DNA of 34,815 nt from Coleofasciculus sp. LEGE 07092 (GTDB lineage: Bacteria > Cyanobacteriota > Cyanobacteriia > Cyanobacteriales > Coleofasciculaceae), in the NCBI RefSeq assembly GCF_015207375.1, contig NZ_JADEWY010000071.1:1-34815 (forward strand). Direction: 5' to 3'. How positions within the stretch are numbered: the stretch's first letter is position 1; each line of letters begins with the position of its first letter. The translations under genes and the position numbers were made by a program. This document shows positions 23,888 to 33,568 of the stretch, one piece after another. The notes beneath the pieces were generated by a model that ran no database searches, was not told where the DNA came from, and saw only the letters and a list, made by a program, of their open reading frames with translations.

Positions 23888-26800
23888 CTAAAACTGAGCC
23901 CCTATCGCTGCATTACAGCGCTCGCATATTGTCGGATGCTCGGCAATTTTACCCACATATGTTGAATAGTTCCAGCAGCGATCGCATTTTTCGCCCTCTG
24001 CCTTCACTACCCCAACCGAAACCTGATCCGATTCACTTCTGTAATCAGCCTTCTGAATGGGTTCTGGCGAATCTACCAGTTCCACCTGAGAGGCTAAAAA
24101 TAGATAGCGTAACTCATCTACACCATTGCCAAGGGCGGCGTGTAGTTCGGGCAGGGTTCGGGTTTGAGTAACGGGTTCGGCACTCGCAGACACCACCTCT
24201 TCACTCGTGACAGTTTCCACCGTTGGGGACTCTACCTCTATATGCTCTGCTTTAAGAGAGCGCGTGGAATTTATGCCTAAAATCTCAACTTTCAGCGATC
24301 GAACTCGTTCAGATAACTCTTGGCGATTTTCGGCAAGGAGCAAGTAACGCTTTGTAAACCAAGCCGTGTATACAATCCCAACTAGTTCTAATACATCGGG
24401 TACTAAAGGCAGGTAGTGAAGTGCATCCAACACAGAAGCCGTCACCTTCAATGTAATCGGCACCGCCAGCAACAAACTCCCTGTCAGCAACAAGCGGCGG
24501 TTGTCTTTAAATAATTCTTTCAAACTTGCTGATGATTCCGCTAGCAATTGGTTGAGGGTTTTCCACCACGGTTGTTTCTCTTCGGAAGATTGGTCGCTGT
24601 ACTCTAGCTGATGCAGTCGCTCAACGGTTTCAATCGCCGTTTCCTCTGCCTCTGGAGTATCACTTTGTAACCAGAGTCGAGGAATGCCAACAGGGTTCAA
24701 TGCTTCCAACTGCTGTCGCAACTCCTGGTTAGGGACGTAGAGCAATACCTTCGCATCTAGGGAAGAACCAATCATTTTTTCTGCCCTAGCTTGCTCCATT
24801 ACTTTATTCACCTCAGTACGGATACCCCGCAAGGTTGTCCAGAATTTTGCCAGTTCCGGGTTTTTCCAGTGGTCTTCTAACTGCACCCAACCCGCCTCAA
24901 ATACTGACTTGTAGGGGGTTTCATAGGGGAGATACTGCCAGATATCTTCTGCCATGTGACACAGCACTGGTGCGATCGCTCGTGCTAAATTTTCTAATGC
25001 CACTGCTAGCACTGTCTGACAACTCCGACGCCGCACAGAATCCGCGTTGCTGATATAGAGCCGGTCTTTGGCAATATCTAAATAGAAGTTCGACAAATCA
25101 ACCACGCAGAAATTCTGCACCGTCTGGAAGAACCGGTAACTTTCAAAGGCGGCAGTCACGTCCTCAAATACTTCCGTTATCCGGTGCAGCATATAACGGT
25201 CTAATTCCGGCAACTGTTCATAAGGCACGGTATGTTGTGCCGGATCAAAGTCGTGCAGGTTGCCCAACAAGAATCGTGCCGTATTGCGAATCTTGCGATA
25301 GATATCTGATTGCTGCTTCAGGATGCTCTGACCGATGGGGACATCGGCAGAATAATCGACCGAGGACACCCACAGCCGCAGCACATCAGCACCATAGGCA
25401 GGTTCCTGCTTTTGGTTTTTCCCACCTTCGATAATCGTTGCTGGGTCAACCACATTCCCCAAGGATTTACTCATCTTGCGACCTTGTTCGTCGAGAACAA
25501 AGCCGTGAGTTAAGACCGTCTCGTAGGGCGCTCTACCATTATTTGCCACGCTTGTCAACAAACTGGACTGAAACCAACCCCGATGCTGGTCTGACCCTTC
25601 CAGATACATATCTACCGGATAGCACAACTCGTCTCGCTGTTCGGCAACGGCTGCCCAGGAGGAACCGGAGTCAAACCAGACATCCATCGTGTCCATCCCT
25701 TTACGGTAGGTGCGACCGTTATTGCGGTATTTTTCGGGTAACAACTCGTCTACCGATAATTCCCACCAAGCATCCGAGCCTTTTTCAGTGACAATAGCTT
25801 GGACGTGGGCGATAGTTTCTTCGGTGAGTAGGGGTTCGTTCGTTTCTTCGTCATAGAATACCGGAATCGGCACACCCCAACTGCGTTGACGGGAGATACA
25901 CCAATCCGACCGTTCCGATACCATTGCCGTGATCCGGTTTTCCCCTTGTGCTGGAATCCACTTTACCGAAGCGATCGCTTTCATCACTTCTTCTCGGAAT
26001 CCATCCACCGAGGCAAACCACTGTTCTGTTGCTCGGAAGATGGTCGGTTGTTTGGTGCGCCAGTCGTAGGGATATTTGTGAACGTATTTCTCTTCTTTCA
26101 GGAACGAACCCGCTTCTTTGAGTGCCTCAATCACCGCTTGATTGGCATCACCGAGTACATTCAACCCGGCAAACTGACCCGCTTCTGCGGTAAAGTTACC
26201 CTCGTCATCCACAGGCGAGATAATCGGCAGACCGTAGCGCTGACCTACGGCAAAGTCTTCTTGACCGTGACCGGGTGCTGTATGAACTAATCCTGTACCG
26301 GATTCGGTCGTTACATAATCACCACCAATGACAATTGGACTCTCCCGGTCAAACAAAGGATGGCGGTAGGTGGAATGTTCCAACGCCTTACCTTTGAGGG
26401 TAGTTTTTACCGTTAACTCGGTGTCCAAAGTTTGGGAGAGCCGTTCTACCAATTCAGCGGCAACGATTAAGTATTTAAACCCGTTGGATTTTTCCTTTGT
26501 ATCCGCATTTGAGGCAGCGTCTCGCTTAGATGACGGTCCCCCTTTACTCAAGCCAAAACCAAAGCCTTTCGACTTTTGCTTTGAGGTTTTTTCCGCTTCA
26601 GAATCGTCCTCCTCTGACTCTTGAGGAACTTCTACCACCGCATAGTTCAGGCTAGGATTCACGGCAACGGCTAAGTTACCAGGAATCGTCCAAGGGGTCG
26701 TCGTCCAGATAGCCACACCCAAATCGGATAAATAAGGGTCTAGCACCGCTGCGATTTCCGGTGCGGCTTTGGTCATTGGGAATGCTGCATAGAGACTGCG

Positions 26801-27433
26801 GGAGGTATGACCTTCGGGATACTCCAACTCCGCTTCTGCCAGGGCTGTTTGAGAACTGGGACTCCAGTGAACAGGTTTCAATCCCCGATAGATGTAGCCT
26901 TTGAGTACCATCTGAGCGAATACGCCGATTTGAGCGGCTTCGTATTCGGGGTTGAGTGTCATGTAGGGATGCTCCCACTCACCCCACACGCCAAAGCGCT
27001 TAAAGCCCTCGCGCTGTTCTTCCATGGCTTTGAGGGCAAATTTCCGGGCTTTGCGGCGCAGTTTCAGAGGAGTAAGCTGCTGTCGTTCCTCGGAGTCCAT
27101 CGCTTGCAGGACTTTCATCTCAATGGGCAAGCCGTGGCAGTCCCAACCCGGCACGTAGCGAACCTTGCGCCCTTGCAGCAGTTTGTATTTATTAATAATG
27201 TCTTTGAGAATTTTATTCAGGGCATGACCCATGTGCAGCGAACCATTGGCGTAGGGAGGTCCGTCGTGCAACACGAAAATCTCGCCCGGATTGTGCTGTG
27301 ACAGTCGCTCGTAAATAGTCTGGTCTGCCCAAAACTTTTGCAGTTCCGGTTCCCGCTTGACAGCGTTCGCCCGCATTTCAAACTGGGTTTTGGGCAGATT
27401 TACGGTGTCTTTGTAAGTTTTGGATTCTGTCAC
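23888..27433 (-). CDS. ileS: Isoleucyl-tRNA synthetase with CAAD membrane domain
   Basis: 1181 residues, against about 930-960 in most bacteria. The catalytic core has [16 protein letters not shown] (HIGH motif, 67-70) and [10 protein letters not shown] (KMSKS, 653-657). The editing domain has [16 protein letters not shown] (379-394), and a C-terminal zinc finger has CDRC (1150-1153) and CERC (1170-1173). Two insertions explain the extra length: a charged Lys/Ser/Gly-rich stretch at about 271-318 in the editing region, and a CAAD domain at about 953-1055 with two membrane helices (about 981-1002 and 1010-1033). CAAD is a cyanobacterial appended domain known to anchor some aminoacyl-tRNA synthetases to thylakoid membranes. 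It charges tRNA-Ile and edits mischarged valine. Confidence 0.97.
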   Translation of the reverse strand: MTESKTYKDTVNLPKTQFEMRANAVKREPELQKFWADQTIYERLSQHNPGEIFVLHDGPPYANGSLHMGHALNKILKDIINKYKLLQGRKVRYVPGWDCHGLPIEMKVLQAMDSEERQQLTPLKLRRKARKFALKAMEEQREGFKRFGVWGEWEHPYMTLNPEYEAAQIGVFAQMVLKGYIYRGLKPVHWSPSSQTALAEAELEYPEGHTSRSLYAAFPMTKAAPEIAAVLDPYLSDLGVAIWTTTPWTIPGNLAVAVNPSLNYAVVEVPQESEEDDSEAEKTSKQKSKGFGFGLSKGGPSSKRDAASNADTKEKSNGFKYLIVAAELVERLSQTLDTELTVKTTLKGKALEHSTYRHPLFDRESPIVIGGDYVTTESGTGLVHTAPGHGQEDFAVGQRYGLPIISPVDDEGNFTAEAGQFAGLNVLGDANQAVIEALKEAGSFLKEEKYVHKYPYDWRTKQPTIFRATEQWFASVDGFREEVMKAIASVKWIPAQGENRITAMVSERSDWCISRQRSWGVPIPVFYDEETNEPLLTEETIAHVQAIVTEKGSDAWWELSVDELLPEKYRNNGRTYRKGMDTMDVWFDSGSSWAAVAEQRDELCYPVDMYLEGSDQHRGWFQSSLLTSVANNGRAPYETVLTHGFVLDEQGRKMSKSLGNVVDPATIIEGGKNQKQEPAYGADVLRLWVSSVDYSADVPIGQSILKQQSDIYRKIRNTARFLLGNLHDFDPAQHTVPYEQLPELDRYMLHRITEVFEDVTAAFESYRFFQTVQNFCVVDLSNFYLDIAKDRLYISNADSVRRRSCQTVLAVALENLARAIAPVLCHMAEDIWQYLPYETPYKSVFEAGWVQLEDHWKNPELAKFWTTLRGIRTEVNKVMEQARAEKMIGSSLDAKVLLYVPNQELRQQLEALNPVGIPRLWLQSDTPEAEETAIETVERLHQLEYSDQSSEEKQPWWKTLNQLLAESSASLKELFKDNRRLLLTGSLLLAVPITLKVTASVLDALHYLPLVPDVLELVGIVYTAWFTKRYLLLAENRQELSERVRSLKVEILGINSTRSLKAEHIEVESPTVETVTSEEVVSASAEPVTQTRTLPELHAALGNGVDELRYLFLASQVELVDSPEPIQKADYRSESDQVSVGVVKAEGEKCDRCWNYSTYVGKIAEHPTICERCNAAIGAQF

Positions 27434-27561
27434 AATCTGACTCTGTTGGTTGCTTGTTGTTTGGTGTTTGTTGCGGGTTGTTGGGTAGGGATGCTTACTG
27501 CCAACAACCCATGACTCGAATGGGCTAGTCTATCTATTATCGGCGAGAATCTACCCGAGCT

Positions 27562-28878
27562 TCAACTTTGTTTGGGAGGATTTTCGGAATTGCCGATATC
27601 TTGAGCATCATCTTGTGATAGTTCCCGTTCTGTGGGGTCGCCTTGACCGATGGGTTCAGCCGGGGGTGAGAGTTGGGATTCAGGGGCGATTTCTTCGATT
27701 GGAGTTTCTGGTGTTTCCCTTGACTCTTGCCTGTCAGCAGCGTAGGATTTCTTGGCTGCTTCTACGAGTTTGGGGTCAGGTTGCTGGGGAGGGTTGAGTT
27801 TAGAAGACTCTGAGGTTTTCGCTTCTGCTGCTAGTTCCTCTTGGGGGGATTCCGGTGGTTTTGCCGTTTTCTGTTCAGTAGCCTGTACCTCTGGGGGTGT
27901 CGGTTCAGTTACCTCGGTTACTTCTACGGGGACTGTTTGTGCTGTTGCTTCCTCTGATAAGCTTTCTTCTGGCAATACTTCTGGCTCAGGCGTTGTTACT
28001 GGAAGCTGAGGAGTTTTATCCTTGGCTTTGGGTTTGCTCAAGATAGTCTTAAGAAAGCCACTCACTCGTCCAAATCTTTTGGGTCGTAGCTTTGTTGATG
28101 ATAAGTCTCTGACGGGTTCCCTTTCGACTGGCTTTTCTGTTGCTGGGGATCTTGTCGCTTCGGGTTCCTCAGTGACTTCCTCCGTGACTTCTACAGAAGG
28201 AGTTGTTGCCTCTGCTGTTTCCTCAGTCGTTTCGGCAGGGGATGCGGCTACGGTTTCAACTTCTTCAGCAAGAGCTTTGACTTCCTCCGTTGCTTGGGTT
28301 GCTTCGGCAGGTGACGCTATTTCTTCAGCCGGAGTTTGGACTTCTTCTGTTGCTTGGGTTGCTTCAGTCGTTGCCTGGGTAGGAGATACCTCTGCTGCCA
28401 CGGTTTCCTCAACCGGAGTTTCAAGGAATTCGACGTCTTCGGGTAGTGGCTCTGTTGTTGCGGCTGTTTCGAGTACTGGAGCAACTGACGGTGTTGCTTT
28501 CTCGACTTGCTTCTTGCGGAATAGGCTGGTTACGGGTTGGAATACTACGTTTCGTCCCACCTTTCCTACGGAGGAACTCGCTAATTTTTCCTGGACTTCT
28601 AGGGAAATCTCAGTTTTGTAGTCAGGTAAAGTTAGCTCTCGCCGTAAGCTGAGGGTTTGCCAACCCAACCAGCCTAAAAGAGACACGCTTGCCATTTGAC
28701 TTAGCAGTACTGCACCGGTAATGCGTCCCGCGCCTATCCATAAAACTAGGGCGTAGAAGAAGCCCACACCACTCCAGATAAAGTCGCTTTTGCGGTGGAC
28801 TTCTGGAAAAAAGAACGCTGCCATGTAGAAGGCAAAGCTACCGAAAGCAATGACTAAGGCTAAGACGTATGGCAACAT
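27562..28878 (-). CDS. ycf66: Ycf66 family protein with long acidic tail
   Basis: 438 residues. The first 80 match Ycf66: membrane helices at about 4-25 (VLALVIAFGSFAFYMAAFFF), 34-50 and 54-76 (GAVLLSQMASVSLLGWLGWQ), ending in TLSLRREL. Ycf66 occurs in cyanobacteria and some plastid genomes and its function is unsettled. Residues about 120-438 are a low-complexity Glu/Ala/Thr/Pro-rich region with internal repeats (ATQATEEV occurs twice, plus many VEEVxTxAEE variants) and a basic patch around 263-292. The tail should be disordered and cytoplasmic. The gene lies upstream of ileS on the same strand, 128 bp away. Confidence 0.9.
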   Translation of the reverse strand: MLPYVLALVIAFGSFAFYMAAFFFPEVHRKSDFIWSGVGFFYALVLWIGAGRITGAVLLSQMASVSLLGWLGWQTLSLRRELTLPDYKTEISLEVQEKLASSSVGKVGRNVVFQPVTSLFRKKQVEKATPSVAPVLETAATTEPLPEDVEFLETPVEETVAAEVSPTQATTEATQATEEVQTPAEEIASPAEATQATEEVKALAEEVETVAASPAETTEETAEATTPSVEVTEEVTEEPEATRSPATEKPVEREPVRDLSSTKLRPKRFGRVSGFLKTILSKPKAKDKTPQLPVTTPEPEVLPEESLSEEATAQTVPVEVTEVTEPTPPEVQATEQKTAKPPESPQEELAAEAKTSESSKLNPPQQPDPKLVEAAKKSYAADRQESRETPETPIEEIAPESQLSPPAEPIGQGDPTERELSQDDAQDIGNSENPPKQS

Positions 28879-29054
28879 GAAAGCGGCTACTCCTTACTGT
28901 ATCTGGTATTCGCGTTTAACGTTTCACGGGCATGGTCGATGCCGGAAAATAACTCCCCTACCCCTATTGTCAACAGTTAGGGGCAATCGGAGCCAAGCAC
29001 ATCGTAACAAGATATTACGTGGGGAGTGTCCGCTTTGGGCGCAATCGCGCTATT

Positions 29055-29309
29055 TTAAACGAATCCAGACCCGAACTCATTCAGGCAATCTGGTGATTGA
29101 GTTGAGAGAATGTTTTGAGTCTCAATGTCTAAACCCCTTGGAAACACTAGTATTTTCTTGTTTTTGAGCAAGGCTTTCCGGGATAATGCGATCGCCTCTT
29201 TACGGCTAAAACACAGAATCGGAATCCATCTGTCGCTATAAAAGTAAACGACAACGGTTTTACCAGTCTCCTTCTCCACAGGAAGCGAGTTGTGCCATGG
29301 TGAATTCAT
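29055..29309 (-). CDS. Small hypothetical protein
   Basis: 84 residues, MNSPWHNSLPVEKETGKTVV, with a central VVYFYSDRWIPILCFSRKEA and a following KNKKILVFPRGLDIE. The ATG is preceded by AAGGA with 5 nt spacing, which supports the start. It looks like a small alpha/beta protein with alternating hydrophobic strands and a basic helix. I do not recognise a family, and the last 20 residues look irregular. It lies between ycf66 and the first ParA gene and has no clear operon partner. Confidence 0.55.
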   Translation of the reverse strand: MNSPWHNSLPVEKETGKTVVVYFYSDRWIPILCFSRKEAIALSRKALLKNKKILVFPRGLDIETQNILSTQSPDCLNEFGSGFV

Positions 29310-29512
29310 GGGTTCCTTATCTTATTACTTCTTACATCTACAATACTTTTTCAGTAACGCAGGTTTAATAAAATCTGTCAAAGGTAGTAAGTCTAGAGAA
29401 GTAGTTTAGATCGCCTCGCTCTCGGGATGTGGAGGTGCTGGGGAAACATTCAGCTAATTAGTTATTTTTGCAAAGGCATTTTACTCCTTAACTCTTCCTC
29501 TAAAATTTATAG

Positions 29513-30451
29513 TTACTCCAAATTCGCTAAATTCATCTTCTTGGTATGATTTTGAACCTTATTCTGATGAGCTTCTACCTTCTGTAAAAATTCATTCGTT
29601 AATTTAGTAAACGCTTTAGCTCCAGAGGAAGTAGGAGTAGCAAGAACAACTGGCATAAAGCTGTCCACAGCTTTGGCAACATTCACATCCATAGGGATAC
29701 GATTTTTGAACAGAAGATTGGGTGAAAAGTCTTCTGTGACTCGTTTCATAACCTGATTGTAATACCGACCAATTAGACCCCCTGATAAAATAAAAACAAT
29801 CCCCAAGAGTTGTAAGTTGAACGAAGTGCCAGAGTTGTGGCTTTCTTTGAGTTTAGCAATTCGTCGTTCTAGGAGTTGAATGCCTACAACCGATAGTGGT
29901 TCGGGTCGGGCTGGCAGTAAGTAAAAATCACTAGCAACAATACCGCTGCGAGTGAGGAGATTGTAGCCTGGGGCGCAATCTAAGATAATAAAGTCATAGT
30001 CATCAATAATCGGTTCTAAAATACTTTTAATGAGTAATTTTTCAAAATGATTCCAAACGTCACTAAAATTTGATTTTTCTTCACTAACTGCTTTATTGTG
30101 AAGCATTTCAGAGACTAAGTACTCATCGTATAAGTCAATATCTCCTGGGAGTAAATTTAGTTCTTTGATAGTACAGACGTAGGGTTGAATAACGTCTTTA
30201 ATCGCCAGTTTACTTTGAATATTGGGTCGAATTGCCTTGTCAATTAGGTGACTTAACGTGCGTCTTGTTTTTCGAGCTTTCGCAAAGTCTTGAGGCGACA
30301 TTAAACTAAGGGTAGCGCTAATTTGCGTATCTAAATCGACTACTAAAACCCGTTTTTGATGATTTTTTGCCAAGCAAGTCGCCAAGTTGACAGTCAAGGT
30401 TGTTTTCCCGACGCCGCCTTTCATGTTAACTGTGGCAATAACCAATCCCAT
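29513..30451 (-). CDS. ParA family ATPase (copy 1)
   Basis: 312 residues. The deviant Walker A is KGGVGKTT (11-18), including the signature Lys11 of the ParA/MinD group. DLDTQ is at 39-43, and the Walker B region is FIILDCAPG (154-162), where the usual DxPP is DCAP. ParA ATPases form ATP-dependent dimers on DNA or membranes and move or position cargo such as plasmids, chromosomes or protein complexes. It is closely related to the next gene (GKTT-x-TVNLATCLAK and NLLTRSG in both), so the two are tandem duplicates. No ParB-type gene follows it on its strand. ATG start with AGAGGA about 15 nt upstream. Confidence 0.92.
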   Translation of the reverse strand: MGLVIATVNMKGGVGKTTLTVNLATCLAKNHQKRVLVVDLDTQISATLSLMSPQDFAKARKTRRTLSHLIDKAIRPNIQSKLAIKDVIQPYVCTIKELNLLPGDIDLYDEYLVSEMLHNKAVSEEKSNFSDVWNHFEKLLIKSILEPIIDDYDFIILDCAPGYNLLTRSGIVASDFYLLPARPEPLSVVGIQLLERRIAKLKESHNSGTSFNLQLLGIVFILSGGLIGRYYNQVMKRVTEDFSPNLLFKNRIPMDVNVAKAVDSFMPVVLATPTSSGAKAFTKLTNEFLQKVEAHQNKVQNHTKKMNLANLE

Positions 30452-30678
30452 GACCTAAAATCCTCTTGGAGAACGCTGCCTTGTTTCTTACCAGTTAATC
30501 CAGATTACATCAGTGCTGGATCTGTTGTAACAGTCCTTCAGCAGGTTCTGAAATTTAACGGTTTTCAGGCAACAGTAACAGTATAAGATATTAAGCTATT
30601 TTAAGCATCGATTCAGATGCTACTTGTGCCTTTGACTCCTCTGTAGTTCGAGGCGGCACTACAGAATGCTAAACTGTA

Positions 30679-31575
30679 TTAGCTATTTTTGAAGGGTGAT
30701 GCTCCCACAGCTTTAGAAAATCGCTGTACAAATTCTCGCGTTAACTCGGTAAAGGCTCTAGCACCCGTTGAGGTGGGTTCTGTGAGGACAACAGGTTGGA
30801 ATTGATCAACCGCTTTGGCAACGGCAACATTTGTGGGGATTTCGGTCGTAAATATTTTATCTTCGCCAAAATCTGCACTGACTCGATTTTTAATTTTTGT
30901 TGCCATCCTTGTGGCATGACCGAGAGAAGAAAAGACAATACCGAATAGTTCAATTTTCGTGCGATCGTAGTGTTTAAGTTTTTTGATATGACCTTCCAAA
31001 ATTCCCATTCCCACAACAGATAGGGGCTCTGGCTTAGTAGGTATCAAATAAAAGTGACTGGCAATAAGTCCACTGCGAGTCAGCAAATTGTCTCCCGGCG
31101 GGAAATCTAAGAAAATCCAATCATAGCTACTTATCACTGGCTGAAGAATAGTGCGGATTAGGGAGTTTTCCAAGCTATTCCAATTTCTTTCAAAATCTTG
31201 CTGACTGCTGTTGGTTTTAGAATAAAGAAGTACAGCTAAGAGAAAATCATTGTAAAGTTCAATATTACCCGGTAATAAGTCAAGTCCATTTACGTTACAG
31301 ATATTGCGCTGAATAATATCGTGAATAGAAAAATGTGACTGAGGATTCGGTTGAATGGTTTGATTGACTAACTGTTTTAAGGTTCGCTTTTCTTTCCTGA
31401 GTTGAGCAAAGTTAAGGGGAGGCATCAGGCTAAGAGTAGCATTAATTTGGGTATCGAGATCGACGATTAGTACCCGCATCGCTCTATCTTTGGCAAGACA
31501 AGTTGCCAGGTTGACGGTGACGGTTGTTTTGCCGACACCACCTTTCATGTTGACGATTGAAATGACGTGTCCCAT
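30679..31575 (-). CDS. ParA family ATPase (copy 2)
   Basis: 298 residues: KGGVGKTT at 11-18, DLDTQ at 39-43, and IFLDFPPGDNLLTRSG from about 154, with the normal DxPP. It is a paralogue of the gene at 29513-30451, with the same length class, the same LPG-(N/D)-I-(E/D)-LY loop near 102-108 and the same EPLSVVG motif, but enough divergence to indicate separate roles. It is 227 bp upstream of copy 1 on the same strand and divergent from the ParA/ParB pair at 31866. No partner-specific motif is visible. It might share the neighbouring ParB-like protein. Confidence 0.92.
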   Translation of the reverse strand: MGHVISIVNMKGGVGKTTVTVNLATCLAKDRAMRVLIVDLDTQINATLSLMPPLNFAQLRKEKRTLKQLVNQTIQPNPQSHFSIHDIIQRNICNVNGLDLLPGNIELYNDFLLAVLLYSKTNSSQQDFERNWNSLENSLIRTILQPVISSYDWIFLDFPPGDNLLTRSGLIASHFYLIPTKPEPLSVVGMGILEGHIKKLKHYDRTKIELFGIVFSSLGHATRMATKIKNRVSADFGEDKIFTTEIPTNVAVAKAVDQFQPVVLTEPTSTGARAFTELTREFVQRFSKAVGASPFKNS

Positions 31576-31812
31576 CCGCTGTGGTATCTACAGATGGTAA
31601 TTATCATAGTCTGATATGCAATCTGTCTGACGTAAAGGTAGCGATTGGTTCCAGACATTGGCGGCTCTTTTGGCTTGATGACATGGTTTTCGCAGCTTAG
31701 GGGAACGCCCAAGAAGCTGAGGAGACTGACTGCCAGCTATTCTTTTAGTCCTGTGCTAGGGGGTAAAGGGGCTAGAGACGCAAGACATTAGTCCAACATT
31801 AACTTATTGTAG

Positions 31813-31831
31813 AACAGGCGAGACGCCTGTT
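31813..31831. promoter_or_regulatory. Perfect inverted repeat in the ParA divergent promoter region
   Basis: AACAGGCG, then AGA, then CGCCTGTT: an 8-bp dyad 35 bp before the ParA start at 31866. ParA/ParB systems are often autoregulated through such dyads. ACAGGCG...CGCCTGT is also a common cyanobacterial genomic repeat, so an operator role is uncertain. Confidence 0.4.
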
Positions 31832-31865
31832 TAATGATAATAATTAAAAAAAGAGGCAAGGTACA

Positions 31866-32726
31866 ATGAAGGTTATTGCCGTTTATCACAATAAAGGCGG
31901 AGTAGGCAAAACAACAACTGTCGTTAATTTAGCAGCCGCCATCCGCAAAAGAGGGAAGAGAGTGCTGATTGTTGACTTAGACAGTCAAGCTAATACGACA
32001 TTCGCTACCGGTTTAATCCAGTTTGATGATGAAGTATTTGATGATATTAAAGACTCAAATATTCTTCATGTCTTGCAGTCAGAAGAATTCTATACTATAG
32101 AAGAAATCGCAAGACAATCCCAATTCAATAATCCAGAATTAGATGTTGTTCCTTCCCATATCGATTTGATGCAATATGAGAACGAACTCAATCAACTAGA
32201 TTACAGCCGCTTAATCCTCATTGATAAATTAGAAGATGTTAAAGATAACTATGATGTTGTCCTCATCGATACCCCTCCTTCCTTAAACCTTTATGCGAGA
32301 ATAGCGTTAATTGCTGCTGATTATTTAATCATTCCATCAGACCTAAAACCTTTTGCCAATCAAGGATTGGTTAATGTCAAAGAATTTATTAAAAAAATTG
32401 ATGGATTCAGACGACAAATCAGAAAAGAATCTCTGGAAATTTTAGGTGTTCTTGCCTGTAAAATTTCAACAAATTCTCGATTTATTCAATCAACTCTAAA
32501 AAAGCGCCTAGAGTCCCTGCAAAATCGATATGGTCTGAAGGTGATGGAAACAGTAATCTATGATAGAGATGACTTAGCAAAATGTGCTGAAAAAAGCCGG
32601 GAAATTGATGGTATAGAACGAGTAGAACCCCAGTCCATACTAGATTTTAAGCCCGATTCTATGGCAGCACGTGAATTTGAGTTGCTAGCGATAGAGGTTT
32701 TGCGAAAAATAGGAATGGAAGAATGA
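31866..32726 (+). CDS. ParA-type partition ATPase
   Basis: 286 residues with NKGGVGKTT (9-17), VDLDSQANTTF (classic ParA, about 37-47) and LIDTPPSLN (Walker B). It is closer to standard Soj/ParA than the two minus-strand paralogues. It binds ATP, dimerises and usually associates with DNA non-specifically while a ParB partner stimulates hydrolysis. AAGG lies a few bases upstream of the ATG. Its TGA overlaps the ATG of the next gene (ATGA), so the two are translationally coupled as in parAB operons. No centromere-like iterons are obvious nearby. Confidence 0.93.
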   Translation: MKVIAVYHNKGGVGKTTTVVNLAAAIRKRGKRVLIVDLDSQANTTFATGLIQFDDEVFDDIKDSNILHVLQSEEFYTIEEIARQSQFNNPELDVVPSHIDLMQYENELNQLDYSRLILIDKLEDVKDNYDVVLIDTPPSLNLYARIALIAADYLIIPSDLKPFANQGLVNVKEFIKKIDGFRRQIRKESLEILGVLACKISTNSRFIQSTLKKRLESLQNRYGLKVMETVIYDRDDLAKCAEKSREIDGIERVEPQSILDFKPDSMAAREFELLAIEVLRKIGMEE

Positions 32727-33457
32727 AATTATCGACTTCACTTGTCGCTGTTAGAAAAATTAATTCTGCCATTCCTCGCTCAAATTTCTCACAAGAGGAG
32801 CTAGACTGTGGTGCCCAAGTGATTTTAGCAGCTCAAGGAGTCATAAATCCTATTATTCTGCGTCGAACAAATCTAGACTCTTACGAGGTAGTTGATGGAA
32901 ATTTTGAGTATTACGCGGCGGTTAGGGCAAGAGAAATAAATCCTCGTAAGGGCGAGATGATCGGAGCTTTTATTATTGAGGACGAGAATGAGGAGGCAAT
33001 CAAAAAGCAAATTCAATTATTCAGAAAACCCAAGTTAGCTGTTTCAAAGCCTAAAATCTCTGGTTTAGATAACAATAGTATTCGCTTAACCACTATAGAG
33101 TCACAAATGGCTACCCTGAACTCTCAACTAACCCATCTTGAAGCACGCTTAGAAAATCAGATCGGTGAAGTGAAGATAGAACAGCGACGCGATATCCAGA
33201 TTTTAGACGCTAGGCTGAAGGCAATTGAAAGTAGACTGCTCAAACCGATTGAACCCTTAGAAGCTCTGAATAATCTAACGTTGCCTGAACTAACGTCTAG
33301 CCTAGAGCCTAATGGTGTGAATGTTAAAGTTATTGAAAAAATTGTCAGGGAGCGGGATAAGAATGGCAAGTTTAACTCATGTGGGGAGGTAATTAGTCGG
33401 GTTAAAGGTTTAGGGGAGAAAACAATGATGAAGATTTTGGACTGTTTTTCGGGTTAG
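32723..33457 (+). CDS. ParB-N-like protein with coiled coil and helix-hairpin-helix-like end
   Basis: 244 residues. Residues 1-95 resemble the N-terminal ParB/Srx fold (IPRSNFSQEEL, then ILAAQGVINPIILRR, then YEVVDGNFEYYAAVRARE). The usual GERRxRA box that binds CTP is replaced by GNFEYYAAVRA. Residues about 118-172 form a coiled coil (TTIESQMATLNSQLTHLEAR). The last 35 (KNGKFNSCGEVISRVKGLGE, then KTMMKIL) resemble a helix-hairpin-helix DNA-binding motif. The central HTH of canonical ParB is missing. It is coupled by a 4-nt overlap to the ParA gene and is presumably its partner or adaptor. Confidence 0.8.
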   Translation: MKLSTSLVAVRKINSAIPRSNFSQEELDCGAQVILAAQGVINPIILRRTNLDSYEVVDGNFEYYAAVRAREINPRKGEMIGAFIIEDENEEAIKKQIQLFRKPKLAVSKPKISGLDNNSIRLTTIESQMATLNSQLTHLEARLENQIGEVKIEQRRDIQILDARLKAIESRLLKPIEPLEALNNLTLPELTSSLEPNGVNVKVIEKIVRERDKNGKFNSCGEVISRVKGLGEKTMMKILDCFSG

Positions 33458-33568
33458 TGAAAGAAGGCAGACTTCCATTTAACTGCTCAGTTGAACGAAG
33501 GCAGAAAGCTTCGTACAAAGTCACTGGAGGCGATCGCATTACCTTTGCTTCTTAGGTTACTACATAAG

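Noticed and set aside
24835..27301. Several plus-strand frames across ileS
   Set aside because: Antisense to a highly conserved enzyme, with no start signals or recognisable domains.
28022..28621. 199-codon plus-strand frame rich in Ser/Val/Ala
   Set aside because: It is antisense to the Glu/Ala/Thr-rich low-complexity tail of Ycf66, whose composition automatically leaves the opposite frame open.
29513..33457. Plasmid replication or partition region
   Set aside because: No replication initiator gene and no iterons are visible, and the flanks are housekeeping genes, so a chromosomal location is more likely.
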